DNA of 64,000 bases from Dyadobacter fanqingshengii (GTDB lineage: Bacteria; Bacteroidota; Bacteroidia; Cytophagales; Spirosomataceae). A program made the position numbers and the translations under genes. The notes under the pieces were generated by a model. That model saw nothing but the letters and a program-made list of their open reading frames with translations. It made no database searches and was not told the DNA's origin. Within the stretch, counting starts at the first letter, position 1. Each line of letters starts with the position of its first letter. The DNA lies in contig NZ_CP098806.1 of the NCBI RefSeq assembly GCF_023822005.2, forward strand, positions 4,526,001 to 4,590,000, in the 5' to 3' direction. Below are positions 52,491-60,221 of this stretch, in pieces.

Positions 52491-52922
52491 TTAAGCGATG
52501 TCAATTGTGCGAGCAGGTTTTTCTTTTGCTTCTTCACGTTTTGGCAATGCAATGCTTAACACGCCTTCGTTATAAGTGGCTTCGATTTTATCTCCGTCTA
52601 CTGAGTTTGGCAATGTGAAGGTGCGTTGGAAAGAGGAGTATTTGAACTCCCTGCGTGTGTATTTTTCATTAGCGTCTTCTTCTTTCTGCTCTTTTTGTGC
52701 AGAAATGGTCAACTGATTTTTTTCAAGATTCAATTTAAAATCCGATTTCTGCAAGCCGGGAGCGGCCACTTCAATTCTGAAACCTTCTTTGCTTTCGACA
52801 ACATTTACTGCCGGAACACTTCCGGAAAATGCTGGATTTGCAAGTTCATTAAAAAGGTCTTTGCCAAAAAATCCGTTTACATAAGATGGATTTGCGAAAT
52901 GGGTTTTTACTAATGTGCTCAT
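52491..52922 (-). CDS. Hsp20/alpha-crystallin small heat-shock protein
   Basis: A 143-residue small heat-shock protein. The alpha-crystallin domain covers residues about 38-130: VNVVESKEGFRIEVAAPG, then FKLNLEKNQLTISA, the family hallmark YNEGVLSIALPKRE near 117, and a C-terminal tail. The N-terminal arm (about 1-37) is short. It forms large oligomers that hold unfolding proteins soluble without ATP. Three spaced GACANAATG sites in the 231-bp region upstream are candidate regulatory sites, and it is next to the HtrA-type protease gene, which suggests joint stress response. Confidence 0.95.
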   Translation of the reverse strand: MSTLVKTHFANPSYVNGFFGKDLFNELANPAFSGSVPAVNVVESKEGFRIEVAAPGLQKSDFKLNLEKNQLTISAQKEQKEEDANEKYTRREFKYSSFQRTFTLPNSVDGDKIEATYNEGVLSIALPKREEAKEKPARTIDIA

Positions 52923-53021
52923 GGTTTTATGTTTTTAATTGTCTGTTTCAAGTTTTTACCGTCGTGGTATGTGGGGTAAATATCAATTCTCATTCCGCTG
53001 TGTAAAAATCAAGTAAAACAA

Positions 53022-53103
53022 GACATAATGTCTGGTTTACCCTAACAACAAAAGTTTATACATGACACAATGGCCTGTTGATGCGAGAAAACAAGACAAA
53101 ATG
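53022..53103. promoter_or_regulatory. Three phased GACANAATG sites upstream of the Hsp20 gene
   Basis: GACATAATG (53022-53030), GACACAATG (53064-53072) and GACAAAATG (53095-53103) lie 42 and 31 bp apart, close to four and three helical turns. The first is part of a perfect palindrome AGACATAATGTCT. The first and third belong to 17-bp near-repeats starting AAAACAAGACA (53015 and 53088) that match at 16 of 17 bases. They probably form an operator for the Hsp20 gene. Confidence 0.5.
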
Positions 53104-53153
53104 TAACATAACCCTGAACAAGGGTTTATAGAAAACCAGGAAGTGAAAATGAA

Positions 53154-53900
53154 TTAACGTAGATCCAGCAATGCGCAAGCCTGCTCGGAAGCAGATTGCT
53201 CCGCTTTTTTCTTGGTGAAACCGTTGCCTTGTGCAAAAGGCTCGTCGTTTACCAATATTTGAGAAATGAATTCGCGGTGATGGCGTGTGCCGCGTTCTTC
53301 GAGGATTTCAAAACGGATTTCTTTGCCTTCCCGCTGCGCCCATTCGATGATGAGGCTTTTGAAGTTGGCATTGTTCTGAATAATGCTATCCAGATCGTAA
53401 TGCGTGATAAGCTTGCTAATGATGAATGTTCGGGTGAAACGGAAGCCCTTATCCAGATAAATGGCGCCTACAAATGCTTCGAGCGCATCCCCGTACATGG
53501 AAGAGCGCGGAGACATGCCGCGACGGTTGCCATCGTATTCGATCAGGTGGTCGAGGCCAAGCTTTCTTGAAATTTGGTTGAGTGATTCCCGGTTTACAAT
53601 GCGGGAGCGGATTTCTGTGAGAAAGCCTTCGTCTTTGTAGGGATATTTGGTGAAAAGAAATTCTGCAACCACCATTCCCAAAACTGCGTCGCCAAGATAT
53701 TCGAGTCTTTCATTGGATTCACGGAACCCTTTGATAGCCGTTTCCCTGGATGCGGATGTGTGGCGAAAAGCCAGTTGATAGACGCCAAGATTCGAAGGCC
53801 GGTCGCCAATTACGTGAGCAATCGATTCCTTAAATTTTTTATCCTCAGCACTTCCGGTTCTGAAAAGAGAGAGTATCGGTATAAGAATTCGCTTTGCCAA
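53154..53900 (-). CDS. rnc: Ribonuclease III
   Basis: A 248-residue double-strand-specific endoribonuclease for rRNA and mRNA processing. The catalytic domain (about 20-165) has the signature ERLEYLGDAVLGMVVAE near residue 65 and later DALEAFVGAIYLD near 137 with the metal-binding Asp and Glu. A dsRNA-binding domain (about 180-246) ends the protein. The start is TTG: a stop codon lies just upstream in frame and no ATG fits, and the N-terminus matches the family. It is 14 bp after fabF, completing the widespread acpP-fabF-rnc cluster. Confidence 0.96.
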   Translation of the reverse strand: MAKRILIPILSLFRTGSAEDKKFKESIAHVIGDRPSNLGVYQLAFRHTSASRETAIKGFRESNERLEYLGDAVLGMVVAEFLFTKYPYKDEGFLTEIRSRIVNRESLNQISRKLGLDHLIEYDGNRRGMSPRSSMYGDALEAFVGAIYLDKGFRFTRTFIISKLITHYDLDSIIQNNANFKSLIIEWAQREGKEIRFEILEERGTRHHREFISQILVNDEPFAQGNGFTKKKAEQSASEQACALLDLR

Positions 53901-53914
53901 GTGTAATTAGTTAA

Positions 53915-55168
53915 TCAGTCTTCATACTTTTTGAAAACGACTGATGCATTGTGCCCGCCAAAGCCAAATGTATTGCTGAGCGCAATGTTAATCTTGCGTT
54001 TTTGAGCGTGGTTAAATGTCAGATTCAGTTTTGGGTTGATTTCTGGGTCGTCTGTAAAATGGTTGATGGTAGGCGGAACAACCTGATCGCGGATCGCCAG
54101 AATACATGCCGCAGCTTCTATTGCACCAGCCCCGCCCAGTAAATGTCCGGTCATGGATTTGGTTGAACTGATATTCAGCTTATAAGCATGTTCACCAAAG
54201 AATTTTTCAATTGCCTTGATTTCCTGCGGATCACCGATTGGCGTAGAAGTGCCATGCGTATTAATGTAATCCACATCCTCCGGCATAATCCCTGCGTTCT
54301 CAAGTGCATTTTTCATAACAATATGAGCGCCTAGGCCATCCGGATGCGGTGCTGTGATGTGGTAGGCATCGGAAGACATCCCGGCACCGATCATTTCAGC
54401 GTAAATTTTTGCTCCTCTTGCTTTCGCATGTTCCAGCTCTTCCAGAATAAGCGCCGCCCCGCCTTCTCCCAATACAAAACCATCGCGGTCTTTATCGTAA
54501 GGACGGGAAGCGGTTTCAGGAGAATCGTTTCTTTCGGATAAGGCTTTCAATGCGTTAAAACCACCTACGCCTGCGATGGTCACTGCTGCCTCGGAGCCTC
54601 CGGAAATACACACATTCATCATCCCAAGCTTGATGTAATTGAATGCATCGATCAAGGCATTGGTTGCCGAAGCGCAAGCCGAAACTGTGATGAAATTGGG
54701 ACCGCGGAAGCCGTAGCGGATAGAAAGAACTCCCGAAGCACTGTCCACAATCATTTTGGGAATAAAGAATGGGTTAAAACGGGGCGTTTTCCCATTTTCG
54801 GCGAAATTCATGACCTCTTCTTCAAAGGTCTTTAATCCACCGATTCCAGTTCCCCAAATTACACCGGCTTTGTCGAGATCAAGCGTATCTGCGTCAAAGC
54901 CGGCGTCCTTCATTGCTTCATCTGCTGCAATGACGGCGTATTGGGTAAACGGATCCATTTTACGTGCTTCCTGTCGAGGAATGTAATTTGTAACGTCCAG
55001 ACCTTTTACTTCACAGGCAAACTTGGTGCGAAACTTCTCAGCGTCGAAACGCGTAATAGGAGCCGCTCCGCTTACACCTGCAACTAAATTATTCCAAAAG
55101 GTAGAAACATCATTTCCCACGGGCGTTAATGCGCCCATTCCGGTAATTACAACTCTCTTCAAACTCAT
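53915..55168 (-). CDS. fabF: Beta-ketoacyl-ACP synthase II
   Basis: A 417-residue condensing enzyme that elongates fatty acids by joining malonyl-ACP to acyl-ACP. The Cys-His-His active site is visible: Cys in VSACASATNALIDA near residue 165, His in NTHGTSTPIGD near 307, and His in KSMTGHLLGGAGAIEAA near 343. The N-terminal VVITGMGALTPVGND is typical. It lies between acpP (43 bp upstream) and rnc (14 bp downstream) on the same strand in a classic operon. Confidence 0.98.
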   Translation of the reverse strand: MSLKRVVITGMGALTPVGNDVSTFWNNLVAGVSGAAPITRFDAEKFRTKFACEVKGLDVTNYIPRQEARKMDPFTQYAVIAADEAMKDAGFDADTLDLDKAGVIWGTGIGGLKTFEEEVMNFAENGKTPRFNPFFIPKMIVDSASGVLSIRYGFRGPNFITVSACASATNALIDAFNYIKLGMMNVCISGGSEAAVTIAGVGGFNALKALSERNDSPETASRPYDKDRDGFVLGEGGAALILEELEHAKARGAKIYAEMIGAGMSSDAYHITAPHPDGLGAHIVMKNALENAGIMPEDVDYINTHGTSTPIGDPQEIKAIEKFFGEHAYKLNISSTKSMTGHLLGGAGAIEAAACILAIRDQVVPPTINHFTDDPEINPKLNLTFNHAQKRKINIALSNTFGFGGHNASVVFKKYED

Positions 55169-55211
55169 AAAATGGGGACAGAAATAAAATGATACTGGTG
55201 AAAAAACCGAA

Positions 55212-55448
55212 TTACTTCACGTTTTCTTCCAGGTATGCAACAGCCTGACCAACTGTACCAATGTTCTCTGCCTGATCGTCAGGGATAGATAGATTGAATT
55301 CTTTTTCAAATTCCATGATCAATTCAACGGTATCTAGAGAGTCTGCTCCCAAGTCGTTCTGGAAGTTTGCTTCCGATGTTACTTCCGACTCTTCAACGCC
55401 GAGTTTTTCGACGATAATTTGCTTAACTCTTTCTGCAATTGCTGACAT
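55212..55448 (-). CDS. acpP: Acyl carrier protein
   Basis: A 78-residue acidic protein carrying growing fatty-acyl chains on a 4'-phosphopantetheine arm attached to the Ser of [15 protein letters not shown] near residue 37. Its length, acidic composition and the neighbours fabF and rnc identify it as the primary fatty-acid ACP. A well-formed Bacteroidota promoter lies 31-62 bp upstream. Confidence 0.98.
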   Translation of the reverse strand: MSAIAERVKQIIVEKLGVEESEVTSEANFQNDLGADSLDTVELIMEFEKEFNLSIPDDQAENIGTVGQAVAYLEENVK

Positions 55449-55478
55449 TTTATATTCACTTTTTGGTTAAAATCGCAA

Positions 55479-55510
55479 CAAAGAAAGAAATTTCGATTCA
55501 CTTTGTCAAA
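55479..55510 (-). promoter_or_regulatory. Promoter of the acpP-fabF-rnc operon
   Basis: Read on the minus strand: -33 TTTG (55510-55507), a 20-bp spacer, and -7 TTTCTTTG (55486-55479), which differs from TAnnTTTG at one base. The same -7 and spacer occur before rpsU. Confidence 0.55.
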
Positions 55511-55679
55511 ATTTTTTTAGTCCTATCAGTTTATTGCTTTCAATGTATTGCAAATAAAAAAACCAGAAAATCAAATGCTTACCATGGATGCGTCCCAGTA
55601 AATCTGTCAATTATATAAAGAACATTCAGGATAGGCGTACATTCGCAAAACTTTTACCGACCATCAGACGAAGTATTGT

Positions 55680-56492
55680 ATGATTTCGATACCCAATATA
55701 AAAAATGCCGAATCGCCCTTATTTTTTTTAATGGCAGGTCCTTGCGCGATTGAAGGCAGGGATATGGCTTTACGCATCGCAGAACACATTACCAGCCTCA
55801 CCGAACGACTGAAAATCCCCTATATTTTTAAAGGATCCTACCGAAAGGCCAATCGTACGAAGATCGATTCCTTTACCGGAATTGGCGATGAAAAAGCATT
55901 AAAGATCCTAGAAGAAGTTCGCAACACATTTGGCGTGCCTGTGGTTACGGACATTCACGAATCACATGAAGCTGCATTCGCTGCTGAGTATGTGGATGTT
56001 CTGCAAATTCCAGCTTTCCTATGCCGACAAACCGAATTGCTAGCGGCTGCTGCAAGGACAGGCAAGGCAGTGAATGTGAAAAAAGGACAATTTTTGTCTG
56101 GCGCGTCGATGCAATTCGCAGTTGAGAAAATCAATGAGGTGAACCCCGACTGTCCAGTAATCCTTACCGATCGTGGCAACAGCTTTGGCTATGGTGATCT
56201 TGTTGTAGATTATCGTAACCTGCCTGAGATGAGCTCCTTCGGTGTGCCCGTTGTGATGGATTGTACACATTCCCTGCAGCAGCCTAATCAAGCTTCCGGC
56301 ATAACTGGCGGCAAGCCTAAGTTAATCGAGACCATTGCAAAGGCTGCGATTGCAGTTGGGGCAGATGGATTATTTATTGAAACGCATTTTAATCCCGCGG
56401 AAGCCAAGTCGGATGGTGCCAATATGCTTCCGTTGGATCAATTGGAAGGGCTTTTGGAAAGATTAGTGCGTGTTAGGGAAGCTGTAATGTAA
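55680..56492 (+). CDS. kdsA: 3-deoxy-8-phosphooctulonate synthase (KDO-8-phosphate synthase)
   Basis: A 270-residue TIM-barrel enzyme that condenses PEP with arabinose-5-phosphate to KDO-8-phosphate, needed for the inner core of lipopolysaccharide. Motifs: [13 protein letters not shown] near residue 19, [18 protein letters not shown] near 49, [17 protein letters not shown] near 105, and [14 protein letters not shown] near 160. CAIEG has the Cys of metal-dependent forms. It is 1 bp overlapping with the following PAP2-type phosphatase gene, which suggests a joint role in LPS. Confidence 0.97.
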   Translation: MISIPNIKNAESPLFFLMAGPCAIEGRDMALRIAEHITSLTERLKIPYIFKGSYRKANRTKIDSFTGIGDEKALKILEEVRNTFGVPVVTDIHESHEAAFAAEYVDVLQIPAFLCRQTELLAAAARTGKAVNVKKGQFLSGASMQFAVEKINEVNPDCPVILTDRGNSFGYGDLVVDYRNLPEMSSFGVPVVMDCTHSLQQPNQASGITGGKPKLIETIAKAAIAVGADGLFIETHFNPAEAKSDGANMLPLDQLEGLLERLVRVREAVM

Positions 56493-57190
56493 TGGTGACA
56501 CGGTTTCTGAAAACGCAGCTGCTTTGCGTCATTTTCTGCTTTCAATTCGTTTCCACGGAAATCGTTGCACAAGGAAGTGAAGCACAGCGAAGTGTCGCTC
56601 CAAGGGATTCAACGCTTTGGAATATCAAGGCTGGCGATGTTATTCCACCTGTTTCCCTTGCCTTGGCCGGGTTGGTCGCACAGGGAAAAATCAGCAGGCA
56701 TTTTCAGGAAAAAATACATGCCCAGTATCCAAACTTTCATTCAAAAGCCGATGAATTTCTACCCTACGCGCCTGGCGTAATCAGTCTTGGACTGGCTTCT
56801 GCCGGCGTAAAAGGCAAGCATAAGCTCGGTGATCAGGTCATTCTTGCATTGCTTTCCAATATTATAGCGCAAGGTGTAACGCAAAGTTTAAAGCGGGTCA
56901 TTAAATATCCCCGCCCAGACCAATCCGATTACTATTCTTTTCCCTCAGGCCACACGACCACGGCATTTGCCAATGCCACCATTTTACATGAAGAATATGG
57001 CCAGCGCAGCGTTTTGTACAGCATTGGCGGTTACGGAGCGGCCACAGCAGTTGGCGGATTAAGGATTTTAAACAACAAACACTGGCTCGCGGATGTCCTC
57101 ATGGGTGCAGGTGTAGGAATTGGTGCCACAAAGGCCCTTTATATCAGTTATCCCTGGCTGCAACAGACCGTGCGCCGGATGAAACACTAA
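56492..57190 (+). CDS. PAP2-family phosphatase, exported
   Basis: A 232-residue phosphatase with an N-terminal signal or membrane segment (residues about 8-26). All three parts of the PAP2 signature are visible: KRVIKYPRP (K-x6-RP) near residue 132, [10 protein letters not shown] near 147, and [11 protein letters not shown] (R-x5-H-x3-D) near 188. Such enzymes remove phosphate from lipid A, undecaprenyl diphosphate or phosphatidylglycerol phosphate. The kdsA stop overlaps its start by one base, so a lipid A phosphatase of the LpxE/LpxF kind is attractive, but recycling of undecaprenyl diphosphate is equally possible. Confidence 0.9.
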   Translation: MVTRFLKTQLLCVIFCFQFVSTEIVAQGSEAQRSVAPRDSTLWNIKAGDVIPPVSLALAGLVAQGKISRHFQEKIHAQYPNFHSKADEFLPYAPGVISLGLASAGVKGKHKLGDQVILALLSNIIAQGVTQSLKRVIKYPRPDQSDYYSFPSGHTTTAFANATILHEEYGQRSVLYSIGGYGAATAVGGLRILNNKHWLADVLMGAGVGIGATKALYISYPWLQQTVRRMKH

Positions 57191-57266
57191 ATTTTATCAC
57201 TTGTAAAACCTGCTGACATAGGGTTGTCACAAGCAGTTGTTTCTTTGCAAAAAACACGTTTGCCAC

Positions 57267-57818
57267 ATGTCATATTGCAGCTTCATCAACAACAACATTT
57301 CCGAATCACCCGATTATTTACTTCATAAGCATTATCATGACAACCAGTATGGCTTCGAAATCACGGATGACGACGAGCTTTTCGGGCGGCTGATCCTGGA
57401 AATTAATCAGGCTGGACTAAGCTGGACATTAATGCTGCGTAAACAAGATAGTTTCAGAAAAGCTTACGATAATTTTTCAATTGAGAAAATCGCGCAATAT
57501 GATGAACTGGATCGGGAAAGGCTTTTGCTGGACGCAGGAATCGTTCGTAACAGACTGAAAGTGAACGCAGCGATTGTCAATGCGCAGAAAATCCTGGAAT
57601 TGAACAAGGACTTCGGATCATTTAAAGGGTGGATTGAAGCGCACCATCCGTTAACCAAAGAAGAGTGGATCAAGCTTTTTAAGAAAACATTCAAATTCAC
57701 TGGCGGCGAGATTGTGAACGAATTCCTTATGAGCACGGGTTACCTGCCCGGTGCACATACGCCCGACTGCCCTGTTTATGAGAAGGTTAAACTGATTGAA
57801 GCAACGGCAAAAGCGTGA
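57267..57818 (+). CDS. tag: DNA-3-methyladenine glycosylase I
   Basis: A 183-residue HhH-superfamily glycosylase that removes 3-methyladenine from alkylated DNA. Motifs: the zinc-ligand Cys in MSYCSF, HKHYHDNQYGFEITDDDEL near residue 20, LEINQAGLSWTLMLRKQDSF near 43, DAGIVRNRLKVNA near 90, and VNEFLMSTGYLPGAHTPDC near 150 with the later His and Cys zinc ligands. The ATG at 57267 puts the conserved Cys at position 4, as in other Tag proteins. It ends directly against the convergent phosphodiesterase gene with no gap. Confidence 0.94.
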   Translation: MSYCSFINNNISESPDYLLHKHYHDNQYGFEITDDDELFGRLILEINQAGLSWTLMLRKQDSFRKAYDNFSIEKIAQYDELDRERLLLDAGIVRNRLKVNAAIVNAQKILELNKDFGSFKGWIEAHHPLTKEEWIKLFKKTFKFTGGEIVNEFLMSTGYLPGAHTPDCPVYEKVKLIEATAKA

Positions 57819-58622
57819 TCATCGTCCACCGTTGTCTTGCAGATATTTAATTAATGCAGCTGGCTGATCCGTTTGCAACCCCTGCACACCTTTTTCCAAA
57901 GCCGCCTTCCAGGAAGCCGGCCCTTCTGTCGCACTTTGCACATCCAGCCAAACCTGAACGCCCGATTTGTTAATAGCACTCAAAAGCTGCGGATGCGGCA
58001 GGTTATCAACGATCTTTAAAGGCAACTTTGCCAAAAAAGCTGCCAGTTTTTCCTTGGTATCAACATCCTTTGGCAAGCTAGACATTAAAGGAACTTCGGG
58101 TGCCACTTTTTGCCATTCCTGATAATCGCTTTCTTTATTAAGGTAAACAATAACCTGCTTTTCCATCCCGGCCTTCCTGATTTGCTTCCATGTTTCGGAA
58201 ACATCAGCCGCTTTGAAATCCAGGTAAATGTTGATCTTATCTTTACAAACCGCCAGCATTTCCCTGAACTCCGGAATTTTGTTCGTCTTCTTGTTTCTGT
58301 TAAAGACTTGCAAATGTTTCACCTCATCCAGCGTCATAGCATTCACCTTGCCTGCTCCGTTTGTCGTTCTGTCAACGGTCGCGTCGTGCAAGACCACTAA
58401 ATGTCCGTCCTTCGTCGTCCTCAGATCCACTTCCACATAATCCGCCCCGCTAGAAATAGCCTCCCTGGCTGCTGCGAGTGTATTCTCAGGAACACTAATG
58501 TGATTTCCACGATGGGCGATGACCACGAGCTTATGCTTTGTTTCAGGCAAAACCTGCTGAGCAACCGCGCCCAAAGACATTAATAATGACAGGAAAAGAA
58601 GATTTGTGGCTTTGTTGCGCAT
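57819..58622 (-). CDS. Exported glycerophosphodiester phosphodiesterase
   Basis: A 267-residue GlpQ/UgpQ-type enzyme with a signal peptide (about 1-21, ending SLGAVAQQ). The catalytic site reads VIAHRGNHISVPENTLAA near residue 35 (His, Arg, Glu), EVDLRTTKDGHLVVLHD near 62 with metal ligands Glu and Asp and the second His. It hydrolyses glycerophosphodiesters to glycerol-3-phosphate and an alcohol in the periplasm. The ATG at 58622 gives a clean signal peptide. It lies 77 bp after the PfkB kinase gene on the same strand. Confidence 0.93.
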   Translation of the reverse strand: MRNKATNLLFLSLLMSLGAVAQQVLPETKHKLVVIAHRGNHISVPENTLAAAREAISSGADYVEVDLRTTKDGHLVVLHDATVDRTTNGAGKVNAMTLDEVKHLQVFNRNKKTNKIPEFREMLAVCKDKINIYLDFKAADVSETWKQIRKAGMEKQVIVYLNKESDYQEWQKVAPEVPLMSSLPKDVDTKEKLAAFLAKLPLKIVDNLPHPQLLSAINKSGVQVWLDVQSATEGPASWKAALEKGVQGLQTDQPAALIKYLQDNGGR

Positions 58623-58699
58623 GGTGGCTATATAAAAAAACAAGTCTACAAGTAAGAATAAAAACATCTTAACTCATAGACTCATGCATTATCAAACTA

Positions 58700-59617
58700 T
58701 TATTGAATTTCGAAACTTGACAAGTTCACAAAATCCTGAACCCGGGCATTGATTTCTTCCTGGGTAAGATTTACAATGCGCTCAGTTCCAAACTTTTCTA
58801 CGCAGAATGATGCCATAGCAGAACCATATATAATGGCACGTTTCATATTTTCAAACGAAATGTCATCCGTGCTGGCCAGATAACCAATAAACCCGCCTGC
58901 AAATGTGTCTCCTGCGCCGGTTGGATCAAAAACTTCTTCCAAAGGCAGTGCTGGTGCAAAGAAAATCTTGTCTCCCTGAAACAACAATGCGCCATGCTCA
59001 CCCTTTTTAATGATCAATGTCGTCGGTCCCATTTCAAGGATCTTTTTCGCAGCTTTCCGCAAAGAATATTCACCCGAAAGCTGGCGTGCTTCCTCATCAT
59101 TGATTGTGATCAGGTCGACCATTTTCAAAACCGCTTTCAGATCGTCCATCGCAATGTTCATCCAAAGGTTCATCGTGTCGAGCATGATCAGCTTTGGGCG
59201 CGTAGTCATGCGCTCGATAATGAGCTTTTGCGTTGCTGGAACTGTATTTCCTAACATTAAGAACGTGGTGCCCTGGAAAGATTCCGGAATGATGGGATCA
59301 AAATGTTCCATTACATTCAGTTCTGTGATCAGGGTGTCGCGGGTGTTCATATCCTCATGATATTTTCCCGACCAGAAGAATGTCTTTCCGTCCTTAACGA
59401 TTTCAAGTCCCTCGGTATTAACGCCGTGATCTTGCAAGAGAGAGATCATTTCATCTGGGAAATCGCCACCGACAACGGCTACCAAATTATTTTCTTTGGT
59501 GAAATACGATGCTGCTAGTGTGATGTAAGTGGCCGCTCCGCCGATAATTTTATCTGTTTTTCCAAAAGGCGTTTCAAGCGCATCGAATGCAACAGATCCT
59601 ACGGTTAATAAACTCAT
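58700..59617 (-). CDS. PfkB-family carbohydrate/nucleoside kinase
   Basis: A 305-residue ribokinase-fold kinase. N-terminal motif GGAATYITLAASYF near residue 21, the anion-hole/catalytic motif DPTGAGDTFAGGFIGYL near 245 with the base Asp, and MLDTMNLWMN with KMVDLITINDEEARQL in the middle. This group lies near adenosine/inosine kinases, but the substrate cannot be fixed. The ATG at 59617 is chosen because residues before it look non-coding. No neighbour indicates a pathway. Confidence 0.9.
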   Translation of the reverse strand: MSLLTVGSVAFDALETPFGKTDKIIGGAATYITLAASYFTKENNLVAVVGGDFPDEMISLLQDHGVNTEGLEIVKDGKTFFWSGKYHEDMNTRDTLITELNVMEHFDPIIPESFQGTTFLMLGNTVPATQKLIIERMTTRPKLIMLDTMNLWMNIAMDDLKAVLKMVDLITINDEEARQLSGEYSLRKAAKKILEMGPTTLIIKKGEHGALLFQGDKIFFAPALPLEEVFDPTGAGDTFAGGFIGYLASTDDISFENMKRAIIYGSAMASFCVEKFGTERIVNLTQEEINARVQDFVNLSSFEIQ

Positions 59618-59760
59618 AAATAAGTATTGTATTGATTTTAAGATAGTTTCAAACTGGGGCTTCTTCGCAAAAGCGCTGCGAAGATAATCAAAACGCCCGA
59701 ATAGCATCCGCGTCACATTGGATTATGCCAAACTGTTTAACTCAATCATCGGTTATTTGC

Positions 59761-59768
59761 TATTTTTG
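59761..59768 (+). promoter_or_regulatory. -7 promoter box upstream of the DUF5618-like gene
   Basis: TATTTTTG matches TAnnTTTG, with TTTA at 59736-59739 as a near -33 element (21-bp spacer). Start codon 34 bp downstream. It may also drive cysS and the M28 gene. Confidence 0.45.
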
Positions 59769-59802
59769 TAAAATTTACCACTTTCACCACTAACACATAA
59801 CT

Positions 59803-60189
59803 ATGGAAGCGATCAGCGAAGCCAGAAGGCACATTGACAATGCAAAGGATTTTTTGAGTAACAATGCAAAAAAGCAGGACGGGCTTTATCAAGACAAAAA
59901 ATACGTTAAGATCGCAGGGCACACTGCCTACACAGGTATTTTACTGGCTTTGAATGAATTATTAGGAGAAAAAAACAGAAAAACTCCGAAAAGTGTGGAG
60001 TGGTATCAAATGGAGCTAAGTAAAATTGACAAAAGCGTTTTATCCAAGTTTACAACTGCATATCAGACTTTACACATAGACATGGGTTACCAAGGGAGCA
60101 AGAGTGCTAAGATAGCTTCACTAGGACTTCAAGAAGCAGAAAAGATCATCAGCTGGGTCGAGACCCGGCTTGAAAAGACACAACATTAA
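59803..60189 (+). CDS. DUF5618-like small conserved protein
   Basis: A 128-residue, mainly helical, soluble protein (EAISEARRHIDNAKDFLSNN at the start, SKFTTAYQTLHIDMGY in the middle, EAEKIISWVETRL near the end). It resembles the Bacteroidota family DUF5618, related by shape to HEPN-like helical bundles, but I see no catalytic RxxxxH motif and claim no activity. No toxin or antitoxin partner is adjacent. It lies 32 bp before cysS on the same strand, so co-transcription is likely. Confidence 0.75.
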   Translation: MEAISEARRHIDNAKDFLSNNAKKQDGLYQDKKYVKIAGHTAYTGILLALNELLGEKNRKTPKSVEWYQMELSKIDKSVLSKFTTAYQTLHIDMGYQGSKSAKIASLGLQEAEKIISWVETRLEKTQH

Positions 60190-60221
60190 TACAATCAGTT
60201 TTTAAGAAAGTAAAAACATAG

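Noticed and set aside
59803..60189. HEPN-type toxin as identity of the DUF5618-like protein.
   Set aside because: No RxxxxH catalytic motif and no adjacent antitoxin-like gene; the neighbour is cysS.
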